From Fragum whitleyi (taxonomy: Eukaryota; Mollusca; Bivalvia; Cardiida; Cardiidae): 64,000 nucleotides of DNA. The DNA is taken from assembly GCA_948146395.1 (NCBI GenBank), contig OX411559.1:872001-936000 (forward strand). The letters run 5' to 3'. The notes beneath the pieces are model-generated. The model searched no databases. It saw only the letters and a program-made list of their open reading frames with translations, and was not told the origin of the DNA. This document shows, one piece after another, positions 44,349 through 55,073 of this stretch. The stretch's first letter is position 1; the number at the start of each line of letters is the position of its first letter. Both the position numbers and the translations under genes were made by a program.

Positions 44349-45830
44349 AGTTCACCTGAGCAAAAGGTGTTCAAGGTGAGCTTTTGTGGTGTCTTGGTGT
44401 CCATCATGCATTGTCCGTTGCCAACATTTACCTATAAGACACTCTTGAAGCCATATTTTTTGCAAAATCAATCTCAAAACAGGCCAGATTAATTGTCTCG
44501 GCCAAGTTCGAAAATAGTTTAATTTAGGTCAAAAACATGGTCACATGGTAAAATCTTCGAAAAACCTTAAAGACACTCTAGAGGTAATATTTTTACTCAA
44601 TCATCCTGAAAATTGGTCAGATTGATAGTCTTGATTGAAATTGGGTCTATTGGGGTCAAGAACTAGGTGGCAATGTCATATTCAAGAAAACCCTTGAAGA
44701 CACCTTGAAGGCCATAAATTGGTCAATTTACATGAAAATTTGTCAGATTGATTGTCTTGATAAAATTTGAGTCACCTTTGAAATTGGGCCAAGTTGGGTT
44801 CAAAACTAGCTCAGTGAAATCTTGTAGACACTCAAGAGGCAACAATTCTTGCTAAATCAACCTGAAAATGGGTCACTTGGTCAAAGTGGGGTCAATCTAA
44901 ATGGAAATTGGTCAGATTGTTTGTCTTGATTAAATTTCAGTCATGTTTGAAATTTGGTTAAGTGGGGTAAAATTTAGCTCAATAAGTCAAATCATTGTTG
45001 ACACTCTAGAGGCATTATTTTGGCTTAATCAAATGAAAATTGGTCAGATTGATTGTCCTGATGAGATCTGTGCAAAGTACAAAATTTGGTCACTTGGGTT
45101 CAATACTAGATCAATAGATATAATCTTTAAAAAAAAAACTTTAGAGACCACCTATAGGCCATAATCTTTGTTAAATCAACCTGAAAGTTGGCCATATTGA
45201 TTGTATAAATGATATCTCGGCCTAGTTCAAAATTGGATCAAGTGGGGTCAAACAAAAGGTCATGAGGTTAAATCTTAGAAAAACCTTGTAGACACTCTTG
45301 AGGCAATAGTGTTTGCTCAATCAACATGAGAGTTGATTAAAATGAAAGTGATGTAAAACACAAAATGGGTCAAGTTCATTAGGTCAAATATTAGAAAAAC
45401 CTTGGAGACACTTCCAAGGCTATAATTTGGCTCAAACATCCTGGAAATTTGACAGATTAATTGTCCAGGTGAAATCTCAGTCAACTTCAAAATTAGGTCA
45501 AGTGGCGTCAAAAATAAAGTCATGAGAGCAAAAATTAGAAGAAAAAAATTGTTAACACTCTTATGCCATTTTTTTTGCCCAATCAACTTGAAAATTGGTC
45601 AGAATGATATTCTTTATGAAATCTTGGCCAAGATTAAAATGTGTTCAAGTGGTGATAAAAATGAGGTAAAGAGGTTAAATACTAGAAAAACACTACAGGC
45701 ACATTTAATGCCATATATCTGCCTTCAATCAACCTGAAAACTGATCAAATTTATTGTTTTGATTGGATCCTAGACAAAATATATTAATTGGATTAGAACT
45801 TAGACAGTTAACCCAGGTGTATGATTTAGT
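44349..45830 (-). mobile_element. Hairpin/tandem-core element, GAGC family, long
   Basis: Hairpin AGTTCACCTGAGCAAAAGGT, then GTTCAAGGTGAGCT (44,349-44,382), CATTGTCCGTTGCC, then about nine diverged cores of about 140-160 bp. These have GACACTCTAGAGGC, AATCAACCTGAAAATTGGTC, AGATTGATTGTCTTGAT and GGGGTCAA. Their high divergence marks an old element. It lies in the proposed intron upstream of the 46,010 exon. Confidence 0.75.
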
Positions 45831-46009
45831 GCCACTATAATCCTCCTTAGGGAACAAGCACTGCAAGGGGCAAATGTGTACAATTCGCGTCCTTGTTTAC
45901 TATCAAATACCTACAAACAAGCATGGCACCCAGTTGTGGTTTTCTCCTATAACCTGTTATCATTAATTTATAGTGTGTGATGTCATATTTAAGATTAATC
46001 TTTTTTCAG
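45831..46009. other. Intron-like DNA ending at an acceptor
   Basis: Ends AAGATTAATCTTTTTTCAG, a good 3' splice site directly before a coding-like frame. Confidence 0.4.
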
Positions 46010-46149
46010 ATAGACCAAAAATTATATCTGAGCAGCCATCAACTTCAAAACATCAAATCTGGAAGACACTTTTGCCAACATATCTTAATGATGAAAGTAG
46101 AGCAGGATGTGCCAAGGAAATAGCTCATAGATCAACAGCGAAGCTCTGA
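46010..46149 (+). CDS. Candidate terminal coding exon, unknown protein
   Basis: After the acceptor CTTTTTTCAG at 46,009 the frame completes the codon begun by the 42,421 exon. It reads RPKIISEQPSTSKHQIWKTL, LPTYLNDESRAGCAKEIAH, RSTAKL and then TGA (46,147-46,149). Composition is protein-like and not repeat-derived. The same frame is open another 25 codons past the TGA (starting DVDPRRISQHILPVSLITT). The TGA could therefore be a recent nonsense change or the true end. No domain is recognised. Confidence 0.45.
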
Positions 46150-46295
46150 GATGTGGATCCAAGAAGAATTTCTCAACATATATTGCCTGTGTCTCTCATA
46201 ACAACATTGAAAATATGTAATAATTAAGTCTCCAGAGAACAAGACTGAACAGAAAACCCTCTTGAATATTTTATTTTGCTTAGAACACATACCAT
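46150..46295. other. Possible 3' UTR
   Basis: Follows the candidate stop. ATGTAATAATTAAG near 46,214 and AATATTTTATTTTGC near 46,265 are AT-rich, but no AATAAA is present. The gene end cannot be placed. Confidence 0.3.
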
Positions 46296-46640
46296 AATTA
46301 TACCCCCACCTACTAAGTAGAGGGGGTACATTAGTTTCATCATGTCTGTCCGTCTGTAGACCTTTTCGTTTTCGGACTCTAACTCAAGAACCAAATGACC
46401 TACAATCATGAAACTTTATACAAATGTTCCTTATGACCTAAGAAAGTGCCCTATTGTTTTGGGGTTACATAGGTCAAAGGTCCTATTTGCAAATGCTGTA
46501 TATGACCTCAATATTTGTTACAAACACATCCTGCACTAAAAGCACTTGCATTCTGACAAAGTGCTTGCTGGGGATATTAGTCGGCTCTGTGACAGTTCTA
46601 GTTTTTCAGTTAGCTACAATTGTAAGCGCACATGAGGACT
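46296..46640 (-). mobile_element. Hairpin/tandem-core element, GGGGGTA family
   Basis: Hairpin TACCCCCACCTACTAAGTAG, then AGGGGGTA (46,301-46,328), TGTCTGTCCGTCTGTAG, then short cores with AATGACCTACAATCATGAAA and CCTATTGTTTTGGGGTTACA. It appears truncated to about two cores. Confidence 0.7.
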
Positions 46641-46771
46641 TAAAATAAACAGTGAGTGTTTCTTGCCTGGCTATCTGTCAATCCGTACACTATCATTAGA
46701 AAATCTTTGTGTGAAAAACTTTTGAAAAGATTTCAACTAAATTGACGCATATGATCCTTAGATTGTGTTTT

Positions 46772-47645
46772 AAGCTCTCCTGAGCACAATGTGCACAGGG
46801 GGAGCCTTAGAATCACCATGACTCCACCGTGTATTGTTAACTTTCTTAAAACTTCTTGTTCTCCTGAACCACTGGGCCGATTTCAATAAAACTTTACAAG
46901 AATGCTCTTTAAGTGACCCTTTTCAAAAATAGTTTGATAATGTTGATTGGCTAAAAATATGGGTGTGACTAGGCAGGGGTTATTTTGAGCCCGAAATCTT
47001 TGAATGACATGTCCTCCTGAACCGTTGGTTTTATTTCAATTAAACTTTACTATACTAGAATGTTCCTTGGCTGACGCTTTACAAAAATTACAAAAATTGT
47101 TCGCGAAATTTTTATTAGCCAATAAATAAAGGTATGGCAGGGCAGGGCATACTTTGAGAACAAAATATCGAAACGTTATCTCCTCCGGAATCACAGGGCC
47201 AATTCCAATGAAACTATACGAGATTGTTTCTTTGGTGACCCTTTTCAAATCTTTTTCATGAATTTTTGATTGGCCTTAAAATATGGGTGTGGCAGGGCTA
47301 GGCTTATTTTGAGCTTAAATTTTTTATCGACACCTCCTCCTGAACCCCTTTAATGGTTTCAATGAAACTTTTCCTGAATGTTCCTTGGGGGACCCTTTTC
47401 AAAGATTGCTTGAAAATTTGAATTGAACCATAAATATGGGGGTGACAAGGCAGGGCTTATTTTGAGTTTCCTCAGTGATAAATAGTTTAGTAGAGTCTAT
47501 TATTACTTTATATTCTTGAAATAATATCTCCTATTCAACAATTAGGCAAATGTGATTGAAACTTTGCCAGAGAGTTACTTGGATGAGATCCCTGGATCAA
47601 TGAAATTCAGTTGAGCGGTTTAGGGCCATTCAGGCTCTCTTGTTT
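46772..47645 (-). mobile_element. Hairpin/tandem-core element, GAGC family
   Basis: Hairpin AAGCTCTCCTGAGCACAATG, then TGCACAGGGGGAGCC. Cores of about 150-160 bp contain CTCCTGAACCACTGGGCCGA, TTTCAATGAAACTTTAC, GAATGTTCCTTGG and AATATGGGTGTGGCAGGGC. It ends AGGGCCATTCAGGCTCTCTT, and the next hairpin begins immediately. Confidence 0.8.
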
Positions 47646-47810
47646 AGCTTACCTGAGCACAATTTGCACAAGGTAAGCTTTTGTGATCACATTTTGTCTG
47701 CGGCTTGTTGTATGTCTGAAGTCTTCAACATATCTGAAAATACCTTTGACCTGCCCTGCCCCCATATGGGGATGCAAGAGCGAGCCATTTGACTCTGATA
47801 TTTTTTGTTC
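47646..47810 (-). mobile_element. Hairpin/tandem-core element stub
   Basis: Hairpin AGCTTACCTGAGCACAATTT, then GCACAAGGTAAGCTT, followed by less than one core (ATCTGAAAATACCTTTGACC) before the next hairpin at 47,811. Confidence 0.7.
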
Positions 47811-48240
47811 AGCTAAGCACAATATGCTCAAGGGGAGCTTTAAGGATCACTCTTAGCCTGTCGTGCATCGTCAACAATCTTAAAAAACTTCTTCTCCTGA
47901 ACCACTTGGCTGATTTCAATGAAAATTAATCTGAATGATCCCTCGGTGACCCTTTTCAAAAAATTTTTGTAAGATGTTGATTGGCAAAAAAATATGGGTG
48001 TGGTAGGACTTAGGTTTTTTGGAGCCCAAATCTTTGAATGACATGTTCTCCTGCACCACTTGTCCAATTTCAATGAAACTTTACAAGAATGTTCCTTTGA
48101 TGACCCTATTCACAAATTGTTTGAAAACTTTTATTGACCCATAAATTTGGGCATTGCAGGGCGGGGCTTTTTTTAGTCTCATGGCAGGGCGGGGCTTATT
48201 TTGAGTCTCCTCAGTAATAAATGAGACAGGGTCTATTATC
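47811..48240 (-). mobile_element. Hairpin/tandem-core element, GAGC family
   Basis: Shortened hairpin AGCTAAGCACAATATGCTCA, then AGGGGAGCT. Cores have TTCTCCTGAACCACTTGGCT, TTTCAATGAAA and AATATGGGTGTGGTAGG. Two to three cores remain. Confidence 0.72.
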
Positions 48241-48365
48241 ACCTTAAATTCTTTGAATAACTTACAGCAAATATTTCAAGAAATAATAGACAGATTTGAT
48301 TTGTATTCCCTAAGAAGTGAAAAGGGCCACATTTGGCACAAAAAGACTCCAAGTTACCCCCTTGA

Positions 48366-48812
48366 TACAGTTAGTTTCATTGTGAAATTGACATTCATCT
48401 CAATCAAAACAATTCTAAATCGCTCACTCAGCGCCCCATTCACTCATTCAAAACACTCACTCAAACCAATCAAAAATGCCCCAAACTGATTGAAACACCT
48501 ATAACATCAACTTCGTATAAAATTTAAAAAAAAAAGATGGGAAAAATAATTGGGATTTCACCGAATTAAATGTAATTGTTAACTTCTGATTAGATCGTGA
48601 AGAAATAGGACGCTATTTATAGAACATATATGCAATTAGTTTAAAGGGAGGTAATTGATATTACTAATTTTATTCATCCTGAATAAAATTTGTGATTTTG
48701 GATTACCTCCCATTAAATTCACTCAAAACTCGCTCCACAAACTCATTCAATTCCATTCCAAAATCATGCCCGTATCATTCATCTTGTCAATTTCACGATG
48801 TTCTTAACTGTA
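48366..48812 (+). mobile_element. Family A MITE inside the island (A1)
   Basis: Full length, 447 bp, TACAGTTAGTTTCATTGTGA to ACGATGTTCTTAACTGTA. The CTCACTCAGCGCCCCATTCA block, the A1 block and the palindrome (ACTAATTTTATTCATCCTGA ...) are all present. It is the only family A copy between 37.3 and 59.3 kb. Confidence 0.92.
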
Positions 48813-49060
48813 AAACAGGTTGTTGTTTTGATGGTAAACATGTGAGCCAAGTTTCAGTTGAATGCCTTTACCTATACAAGAAAAACCAAATTTTGTTTGG
48901 CAATACCCAAGAGGACACCAAGGCTACAAAGCATTGCCTTCGGTTTACTACAAATACAGTAAATCTAAAAATATTGTCTGCTTAACCTTTCTGCAAGTTT
49001 TTGAGTGATTTGATTCAGATTTCAGTCAGTATCAGAGATGTACACATTTTTAGCTCACCT
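48813..49060. other. Short unique stretch
   Basis: No gene seen. A 97-codon frame runs from the MITE into this stretch and is a shadow. Confidence 0.4.
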
Positions 49061-49745
49061 GAGTACATCATGCTCAAGCGGAGCTATTAGGATCACCCTG
49101 AGTCCGTCGTCAGATGTGCCTTGTCAATAATTTAGAAAAAAACATTTTCTTCCCTTGAACCATTTGGCCGATTTCAATGAAACTTTCCCAGAATGTTCCT
49201 TGGGTGACCCTCTCTGAAAATCTGATTGGTCCAGAAATATGGGCATGGCAGGGCATGGCTTTTTTTCACTTTGAAATATTTGAATGACATCTTCTCCTGA
49301 GCCACTGGGCTGATTTAAATGAAACTTCCAGAATGTTTCTTGGGTGACCCTTTTTCAAAAATTGTTTGCAAAATTTTGATTGGCCCCTAAATATGGGTTT
49401 GGCATGGCGGGGCATGTTTTGAGCCAGAAATCTTTGTAGACATCTCCTCCTGAACTACTCGGCAGATTTCAATGAAACTTTACCAGATTGTTTCTTGAGT
49501 GACCATTTTCAAAACAAAAATTGTGAAATTTTCATTGGCCAATTAATATGGACGTGGCAGGGTGGGGCATATTTTGAGCCTGAAATCCTTGAACGACATC
49601 TCTTCCTGAACGACTGGGACATTTTCAATGAAACTCTACCAGAATATTTCTTGGGTGACACTTTTCAAAAATTGTTTGTGAAATTTTCATTGGTCCATTA
49701 ATATGGGTGTGGCAGGTTGGGGGCTAATTTTGAGCCCAAAATCCT
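49061..49745 (-). mobile_element. Hairpin/tandem-core element, GAGC family
   Basis: Hairpin AGCTCACCTGAGTACATCAT, then GCTCAAGCGGAGCT, GAGTCCGTCGTC, then four cores with TTTCAATGAAACTTTCCCAG, TTCCTTGGGTGACCC and TATGGGCATGGCAGGGC. It ends next to the TA-rich inverted repeat. Confidence 0.8.
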
Positions 49746-49867
49746 TGAACGACATCTCGACATGTTTCTACATATTTGGATTCCAACAAAGCGTATGTTC
49801 TTTCTAATCTACAATCTTTACACTTATTAAATTTAATGCGTCTAAAAAATTCATCATTTGGGTGATA

Positions 49868-49870
<3 letters not shown>
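49746..49870 (-). other. Possible short coding-like fragment
   Basis: On the minus strand this reads HPNDEFFRRIKFNKCKDC, RLERTYALLESKYVETCRDV before low-complexity Ile-Tyr codons from the TA tract. Composition is protein-like but only about 40 codons exist, with no splice site or family. It may be a fragment of a mobile element. Confidence 0.25.

Positions 49871-49933
<63 letters not shown>
49871..49933. repeat. (TA)n microsatellite
   Basis: About 31 TA units, directly followed by the left arm of a 31-bp inverted repeat. Confidence 0.97.
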
Positions 49934-49936
<3 letters not shown>

Positions 49937-50034
49937 TTGAGATAAATTGTATTCAAACAGTAATGGGTTATTCATGCTTTTAGCAATAATCCAAATTACT
50001 TACACTGTTTGAATACAATTTATCTCAAATTTAT
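49931..50034. repeat. 31-bp perfect inverted repeat, 42-nt loop
   Basis: Left arm 49,931-49,961 (ATAAATTTGAGATAAATTGT ...) and right arm 50,004-50,034 are exact reverse complements. The loop is AATGGGTTATTCATGC-like sequence. Together with the TA tracts on both sides this forms a 315-bp cruciform-prone unit. Confidence 0.95.
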
Positions 50035-50113
50035 TTCAAAATATTCAGTATTCGTGCATCCTTAGGGATCCGGTGTTTTAGAAAGTTATTACGTTGGTAT
50101 TTTCCTCTATCTC

Positions 50114-50117
<4 letters not shown>

Positions 50118-50185
<68 letters not shown>
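50118..50185. repeat. (TA)n microsatellite
   Basis: About 33 TA units, 185 bp to the right of a similar tract and on the other side of the inverted repeat. Confidence 0.97.
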
Positions 50186-50193
<8 letters not shown>

Positions 50194-50254
50194 CATATTC
50201 ACAGACTTGTAAAGAATCATTAAAGAATCATTCAAATGAAATTTTGTTATCATC

Positions 50255-50642
50255 CATTAGGATCTGAGGAAATGATTTTCAAAGTTTCCACTATATAACA
50301 TTTAGAGATATGACCTCTGCCCATAAAATACACAATTTTCATCTGATCACAATAAATTTTTATAGACTGATACAGGGTCACTCAAGGATAATTCATGTGA
50401 AGTTTGATTAATATCCATGCCCACTACAGCCATGATTTTCAACCATTTTAATTCTTTAAAGTAATCTGATATAGGGTCACCCAATGAACATTCCTCCGAA
50501 ATTTGATTGAAATCCACCCAGTACTTTATGAGTAGAAGATTTTCATAGTAAATGTAAACGGACGGACACATGCACGCACAGATGACGGACACTCCGCCTG
50601 CCATGACAATAGCCTGCTGGCCTATCGGCCAATCCAGCTAAA
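50255..50642 (+). mobile_element. Hairpin/tandem-core element, CTGGC family
   Basis: Opposite orientation to 41,029. Cores (ACTATATAACATTTAGAGAT, GATACAGGGTCACTCAAGGA) come first, then AACGGACGGACACATG, and the hairpin AGCCTGCTGGCCTATCGGCC, then AATCCAGCTA at 50,611-50,640. A minus-strand 85-codon frame is a core translation. Confidence 0.8.
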
Positions 50643-50880
50643 AATTCCCCGCCCTACCACGCCCATTGTTAGGGGTCAATCAAAATTTTTTGAACAATTT
50701 AAGAAAAGGGTCACCCAAGGATCATTTCTACCAAGTTTCGTAAAAATCCACCCATTTGTTTGGGAGGAGAAGATGTTTAAAGAAAAGTAAATGCACTGAC
50801 AGAGGGACATACTAACTCACAGACACTCCCCCATGACAATAGCTGCTGGCCTTCGGCCAATGGAGCTAAAGTTTATTCCA
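50643..50880 (+). mobile_element. Hairpin/tandem-core element, CTGGC family
   Basis: One core (AGGGTCACCCAAGGATCATT), a degraded microsatellite, then the hairpin ATAGCTGCTGGCCTTCGGCC, then AATGGAGCTA. Directly downstream of another member in the same orientation. Confidence 0.78.
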
Positions 50881-51285
50881 GTGAATTTGGTTTTAGATAT
50901 TTCAGTTAGTTTCTAAAGAATGGTTTTGATAATTTATACCTAGTCTAATCTGAATTCATTTAACAGTTTTGGTCCAGGATATTTCTAAAGTAAATGTAAA
51001 CAAATGGATGATGGGCACTTAACCATGAAACAAGACCCAGTGGCCTTTAGGATAATGGGTCTTAAATGTGTAAAAGCAAACAAATGCAAATGTTTAGTTG
51101 CAGAATAAGAAATTTATTATACAAAGAAATAACATAGGTATTACTTTTCTATTAGATGGAAGATTTTTACATACAAAGTTGGAATGTTCATTCCATTGAA
51201 CAGATGAATATTGCCAAGTGAGTCAGTTCAGTAATTCCCTAATATTATTATTATTATTATTATTTTTTGAAGTGAACTAAAGAAG
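50881..51285. other. Intron-like DNA with an (ATT)n tract
   Basis: A short (ATT)n run at 51,244-51,264. No gene is seen. Confidence 0.45.
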
Positions 51286-51960
51286 AAAAAACAAGATGTA
51301 TTTGTAAAACACAAATCCCCCTTAACAGCATTTTTTCTTCAAAATGTTGACCTTGACAGATGACCTTGACCTTGTGACAAGGCTGGACCTTGATTCCTAT
51401 AGACATACGTCACAGAACTTTCACCATGCCAGTTTTGAGAAGGGTATCTAAAATATGCTTGAATAAACTGAACATGTTCAGTTTTAGGGTAAAATTTTTA
51501 AGAAGTTTGACCTTGACAGATGACCTTGACCTTGTCAGATGACCTTACCTTGGTATCTAGAGATTCACATTATTGAGATCTATCACCATGCTTAATATAA
51601 GAGTTGTATCTTAAATAGGCTTGAAATTATTGGCAATGTTAAGTTTTTGGTAAAGTTTTCAGATACACAGATGGTCATACACACACAACCAAAAAACTTT
51701 TCAATAAATTTTGCCCCAAATGGATTGATCAGAGACTTTTCCCTACTGACTGTCTGTCTCTCTCTGTAAAAACTTGACCTGCAAGTGAATATTGTCCTAT
51801 ACCTTAAACACTATTGTGGTTACAATACTCTAATTTGCCATGAATGTTCCTCTATCAGTTACACTTTTTTAGAGGCCAAGGTCATCTTACTAAGTCAAGG
51901 TTATGAAAAATTGCCTTTTTGATGGGCATTTGCGTTTAATCAGCAATTCTTCTTTTCATT
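51286..51960 (+). mobile_element. Hairpin/tandem-core element, CCCCCGTA family
   Basis: Reverse-complement relative of 42,656-43,563. It begins AACAAGATGTATTTGTAAAA, then CAAATCCCCC and AACAGCATTTTTTC, followed by cores with TTGACCTTGACAGATGACCT. It ends near TTTTTGATGGGCATTTGCG. The microsatellite is almost gone (CTGTCTGTCTCTCTC). Confidence 0.72.
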
Positions 51961-52920
51961 AACAGCCAGGATCTGGTCATTGAGGAAAACATCCTTAATT
52001 ATCCTTCCTTTCAATGCCATTTAATTTTTAGTTTGTAATTGAAACAAAAGGACGGATAAGAATAACAAAAAATATTACATCCTCTAGGTTTTATTTTGCT
52101 ATTTGACAACTGTAAATTATTCAGTTGCTGCATATGATGAACAATTGTAATATTGAGTATTAAAAGTGGTAGGTTGTAAACAGTCTTTATTGTTGTTTTT
52201 TTTTTATTTCAATGGACTTGACATTGCTTCCAACATAGTTCAAAATGATCTATGCTGCCATCAAGTATCAAAACCCAGTGTGGTGTCCATGGTCTACACA
52301 GAGAGTGGACGCAGCTTAACCTTAAGTCCTGAGTTCGGATATTGATCCTGGTTCTTTCATTGGCCCACACATTTGTCGAAAGTATTGGTAGCAGAAGCAG
52401 AATCGAGAGAGTTTAATCTAACTTGTAAGAACTTGTTTTCCAATCTATGTACAATAAAATCCAATTACCTAATTATTGAAGTTTGATAGTCTGATGTTCT
52501 ATCAACTGTGGTTTAAGTGCAGCATAACCATGTAAGGCATCTCCATGAGGACTGTAGAAAAACAGTTTTTTCTGTATAACACTTGTTTCTCTTTAGTCCT
52601 AATGCAGTGTTGAAAATTTTTGGCATGGTAATAAGAACTATGTGACCTAGGAAATACATGGTTACATTTGATGTTAGGAAATTCTGTTTTTTTCTATATT
52701 TACTCTCTTTTATAAACAGTTTGCATAAAAGAATTTACATTTTAAATCGTTGATGGGTTGTAATTAACTACTTCAGTTTGAAAAACTTAAATTATGGGGT
52801 ATCGCTACCCGCCGATGGAATGTGGTCACTTTTGATATGCACATTGATCCTTATAGTTTTAGGATAAAATTCTATTCACATTAACTTAAACCAACAACCA
52901 ATCTTAAATAAAATACATAA
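51961..52920. other. Intron-like DNA, no exon supported
   Basis: GGTCTACACAGAGAGTGGAC near 52,291 and CCTGAGTTCGGATATTGATC near 52,328 resemble the A- and B-box region of a very old tRNA-derived SINE. No coding frame is seen. Confidence 0.35.
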
Positions 52921-53135
52921 TCCCCATCATGGCACAGTGGTAGTGCTTCGGACCGTCATTCTATATCCTTGAGTTCAATCCTCTACGGCCTCACTCATTC
53001 TTTCAGACTATTTGTCTTCAACTAATGGGTAAACCTATGTGGGATAGCAGCCGGAGGCTAGGAAAAGATGTTATGGTAGTACTTGTGTGAGAAATAACAG
53101 GAATCAATTGTTTGGTGCTCCTGTCGCCACAACAT
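52921..53135 (+). mobile_element. tRNA-derived SINE, family S1
   Basis: An A-box-like TGGCACAGTGGTAGTGC and a B-box-like GAGTTCAATCC lie about 40 bp apart, as in a tRNA head. The body reads AACCTATGTGGGATAGCAGC, GAGGCTAGGAAAAGATG, TGAGAAATAACAGGAATCAA and GGTGCTCCTGTCGCCAC. At least four other truncated copies share this body (2.5, 38.2, 56.0 and 56.8 kb). RNA polymerase III transcription is inferred from the boxes. Confidence 0.72.
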
Positions 53136-53910
53136 GACTATAAGGTTCATGAAGATTGGGCCATATTTGTGGCCTCTAGAGCTTAAACAAGAAATTTGTC
53201 AATAAGACCCCTTTTCCCATAATATGGCATGGATCCTTCCCATTTTCGATAGAATCAATCCTTGTGACCTGACCAACATTCTGACCAAGTTTCATGAAGA
53301 TTGGGCCATTTTTGTGGCCTCTGGAGCAGCGAGAAAATTGTCAATACGACCCCTTTCCTGTATGGATCCTTCCCATATTCATTAGAGTATATCCTTGTGA
53401 CCCAACCAACAATCTTACCAAGTTTCATGGAGGTTTGACCATTTTTTCAACGGCTCTCCATGAAACAGTTGTAACTCTCTAAAAAGATACAGGGAGTTAC
53501 AACTGTTTCACGCTGAACCATAGATTTGTGGCCTCTACAGTGTAAACAAATAAAATATCATTAAGGCCCCTTTTCCTGTGATTTTGCATAGATCCTTTCC
53601 ATTTTCGAATGGGTTTATCTTTTACCTGACCAACATTCTGACCAAGTTTCGTGAAGATTGGGTCATATTTGTGGCCTCTAGAAAATTGTCATTAAGGCCC
53701 TTTTTCCCTTCATATGGCATGGATCCATCCCATTTTTGATAGGGTTCATCCTTGTGATCTGATCAACGTTTTAAAAAAGTCTCATGAAGATTGGATATTA
53801 TTTGTGGCTTCTGGAGTGTAAACACTAAAATTGTTGACGACAGAATACAGACAATGGACATTCAATGATCAATAAAGCTCACCTTGAGTATGATGTGCTC
53901 AGGTTAGCCT
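53136..53910 (+). mobile_element. Hairpin/tandem-core element with hairpin end
   Basis: Same core family as 27,040: AGATTGGGCCATATTTGTGG, CCTCTAGAG, TATGGCATGGATCCTTCCCA, GACCAACATTCTGACCAAGT. It ends GACGACAGAATACAGACAAT and the hairpin AAAGCTCACCTTGAGTATGA, then TGTGCTCAGGTTAGCCT (53,875-53,909). A short foldback hairpin (53,444-53,520) is inserted in one core. Confidence 0.8.
53444..53520. mobile_element. Short foldback hairpin, family E
   Basis: CATGAAACAGTTGTAACTC pairs with GAGTTACAACTGTTTCACG around a loop of about 15 nt. The right end continues CTGAACCA as in the 54,293 copy, while the left end has diverged. It sits inside a core of the surrounding element, so it is a later insertion. 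Confidence 0.78.
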
Positions 53911-54292
53911 GCAAAAATCGATAAAATACAAGTAACAAACATGTAAATATGTCAATTTGTAACTGCCAGGTCAATTACAGCACAGAATATTTGATAATAT
54001 GCCCAAAGGCTTACATTATAACAAAAGTGGTTCTGAAAAAAGTTGCCCGAGATGTCCACAAAGCAGCACAGACGAACCGATTTTCATCTTGACAAGTGAA
54101 GTCTCAGAATTAATAGACTGGTCAGAAGTAAAATGATTCTCAGATGACTTTTTAAAATATTTAATTCAACATAAAGTAATTAATTAAGTACTTAGTGTCC
54201 TTTACAATATGATGAATTGTTGGGAAAGAAAACACATGTTAAGTTAAATTTACTCTCCGACGATATTTTTAGAGTTATGAGAAAAGAAACTA
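53911..54292. other. Unique AT-rich DNA
   Basis: Possible 3' flank of the minus-strand gene. Nothing else seen. Confidence 0.35.
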
Positions 54293-54366
54293 GCTGGTTC
54301 AGTGCAAAACAGTTGTTACTGCCTATATGTTTATAGGCAGTTACAATTGTTTTGCGCTGAACCAGC
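54293..54366. mobile_element. Short foldback hairpin, family E, best copy
   Basis: 74 bp. GCTGGTTCAGTGCAAAACAG, then TTGTTACTGCCTATA, pairs with TATAGGCAGTTACAATTGTT, then TTGCGCTGAACCAGC, with about four mismatches and a 4-5 nt loop. The size and stem match a pre-miRNA-like hairpin as well as a miniature foldback transposon. Dispersed relatives favour the latter. Confidence 0.88.
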
Positions 54367-55073
54367 AAACTGTATGTGGTGAATGTAATTAAAGGATAAT
54401 TAGATAATGAAGAAAAAAGACAAGTAAGTGGAGTCGGTTTGTGAATATCACTTCTCCATGGACAAGTAGAGCTGAATATTTCAAAACCCATGTAAAAGGA
54501 AACTGTTGGAGATAATTGTTCAGGGGTGTAGAACTCATGTGCTGGACTTGTCCCACTTGAGCTTTTTGTCAGTGGACAAGTAGATTTTCTTTTTGATCTT
54601 GTCCAAGGACAAGAGAATCTTTGATCAAAACAAAATTGCAGACTAAATGGGATTTCAAGACACAGTTCAAAGTGCTTTTGGAAATTCATTTAAATTAGTA
54701 TGTATTATGAATATAAAACAATGGTGGATAGGAGAAATATTTTTATGACAGAATTGTGTTCTTTTATCTCACAATATTTTCTATACTTGCTTGCTTGAAA
54801 AGATGAGAATATTACTACATGTGCTTCTTTGCTGATTTTCACAGTATTTTCTATCTTGAAATAATCATCAAAGAGTTAATGATGATCAGGGGTTGGGAAA
54901 GCTTATCATGTATGCTTAGACATAGTATTTATGGTTAGGTGGTATGAAACCTGTAAAAGCACCACATAGTTTAGTGAAAAAGTTCTTTATCAAACATCTT
55001 CCTGGGACTATCCTTCTGTCTTCTCGTCTACAGAAAACCCATAAAACAAAATATTGTCTAGAAGCTGTATGCC
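54367..55073. other. Possible 3' UTR and flank of minus-strand gene
   Basis: Lies downstream of the candidate stop at 55,074. A 165-codon minus-strand frame (54,192-54,689) is the longest in the window. It runs through the family E hairpin and has no domain, so it is treated as chance. ACTTGTCC/GGACAAG words recur at 54,460-54,615. Confidence 0.4.

Noticed and set aside
49724..49975. 83-codon minus-strand frame with Ile-Tyr repeats
   Set aside because: Half of it is the (TA)n tract. Only about 40 residues are protein-like and too little supports a gene.
54192..54689. Longest open frame (165 codons, minus strand)
   Set aside because: It runs through a foldback hairpin, contains no recognisable domain and lies where a 3' UTR would be, so it is most likely chance.
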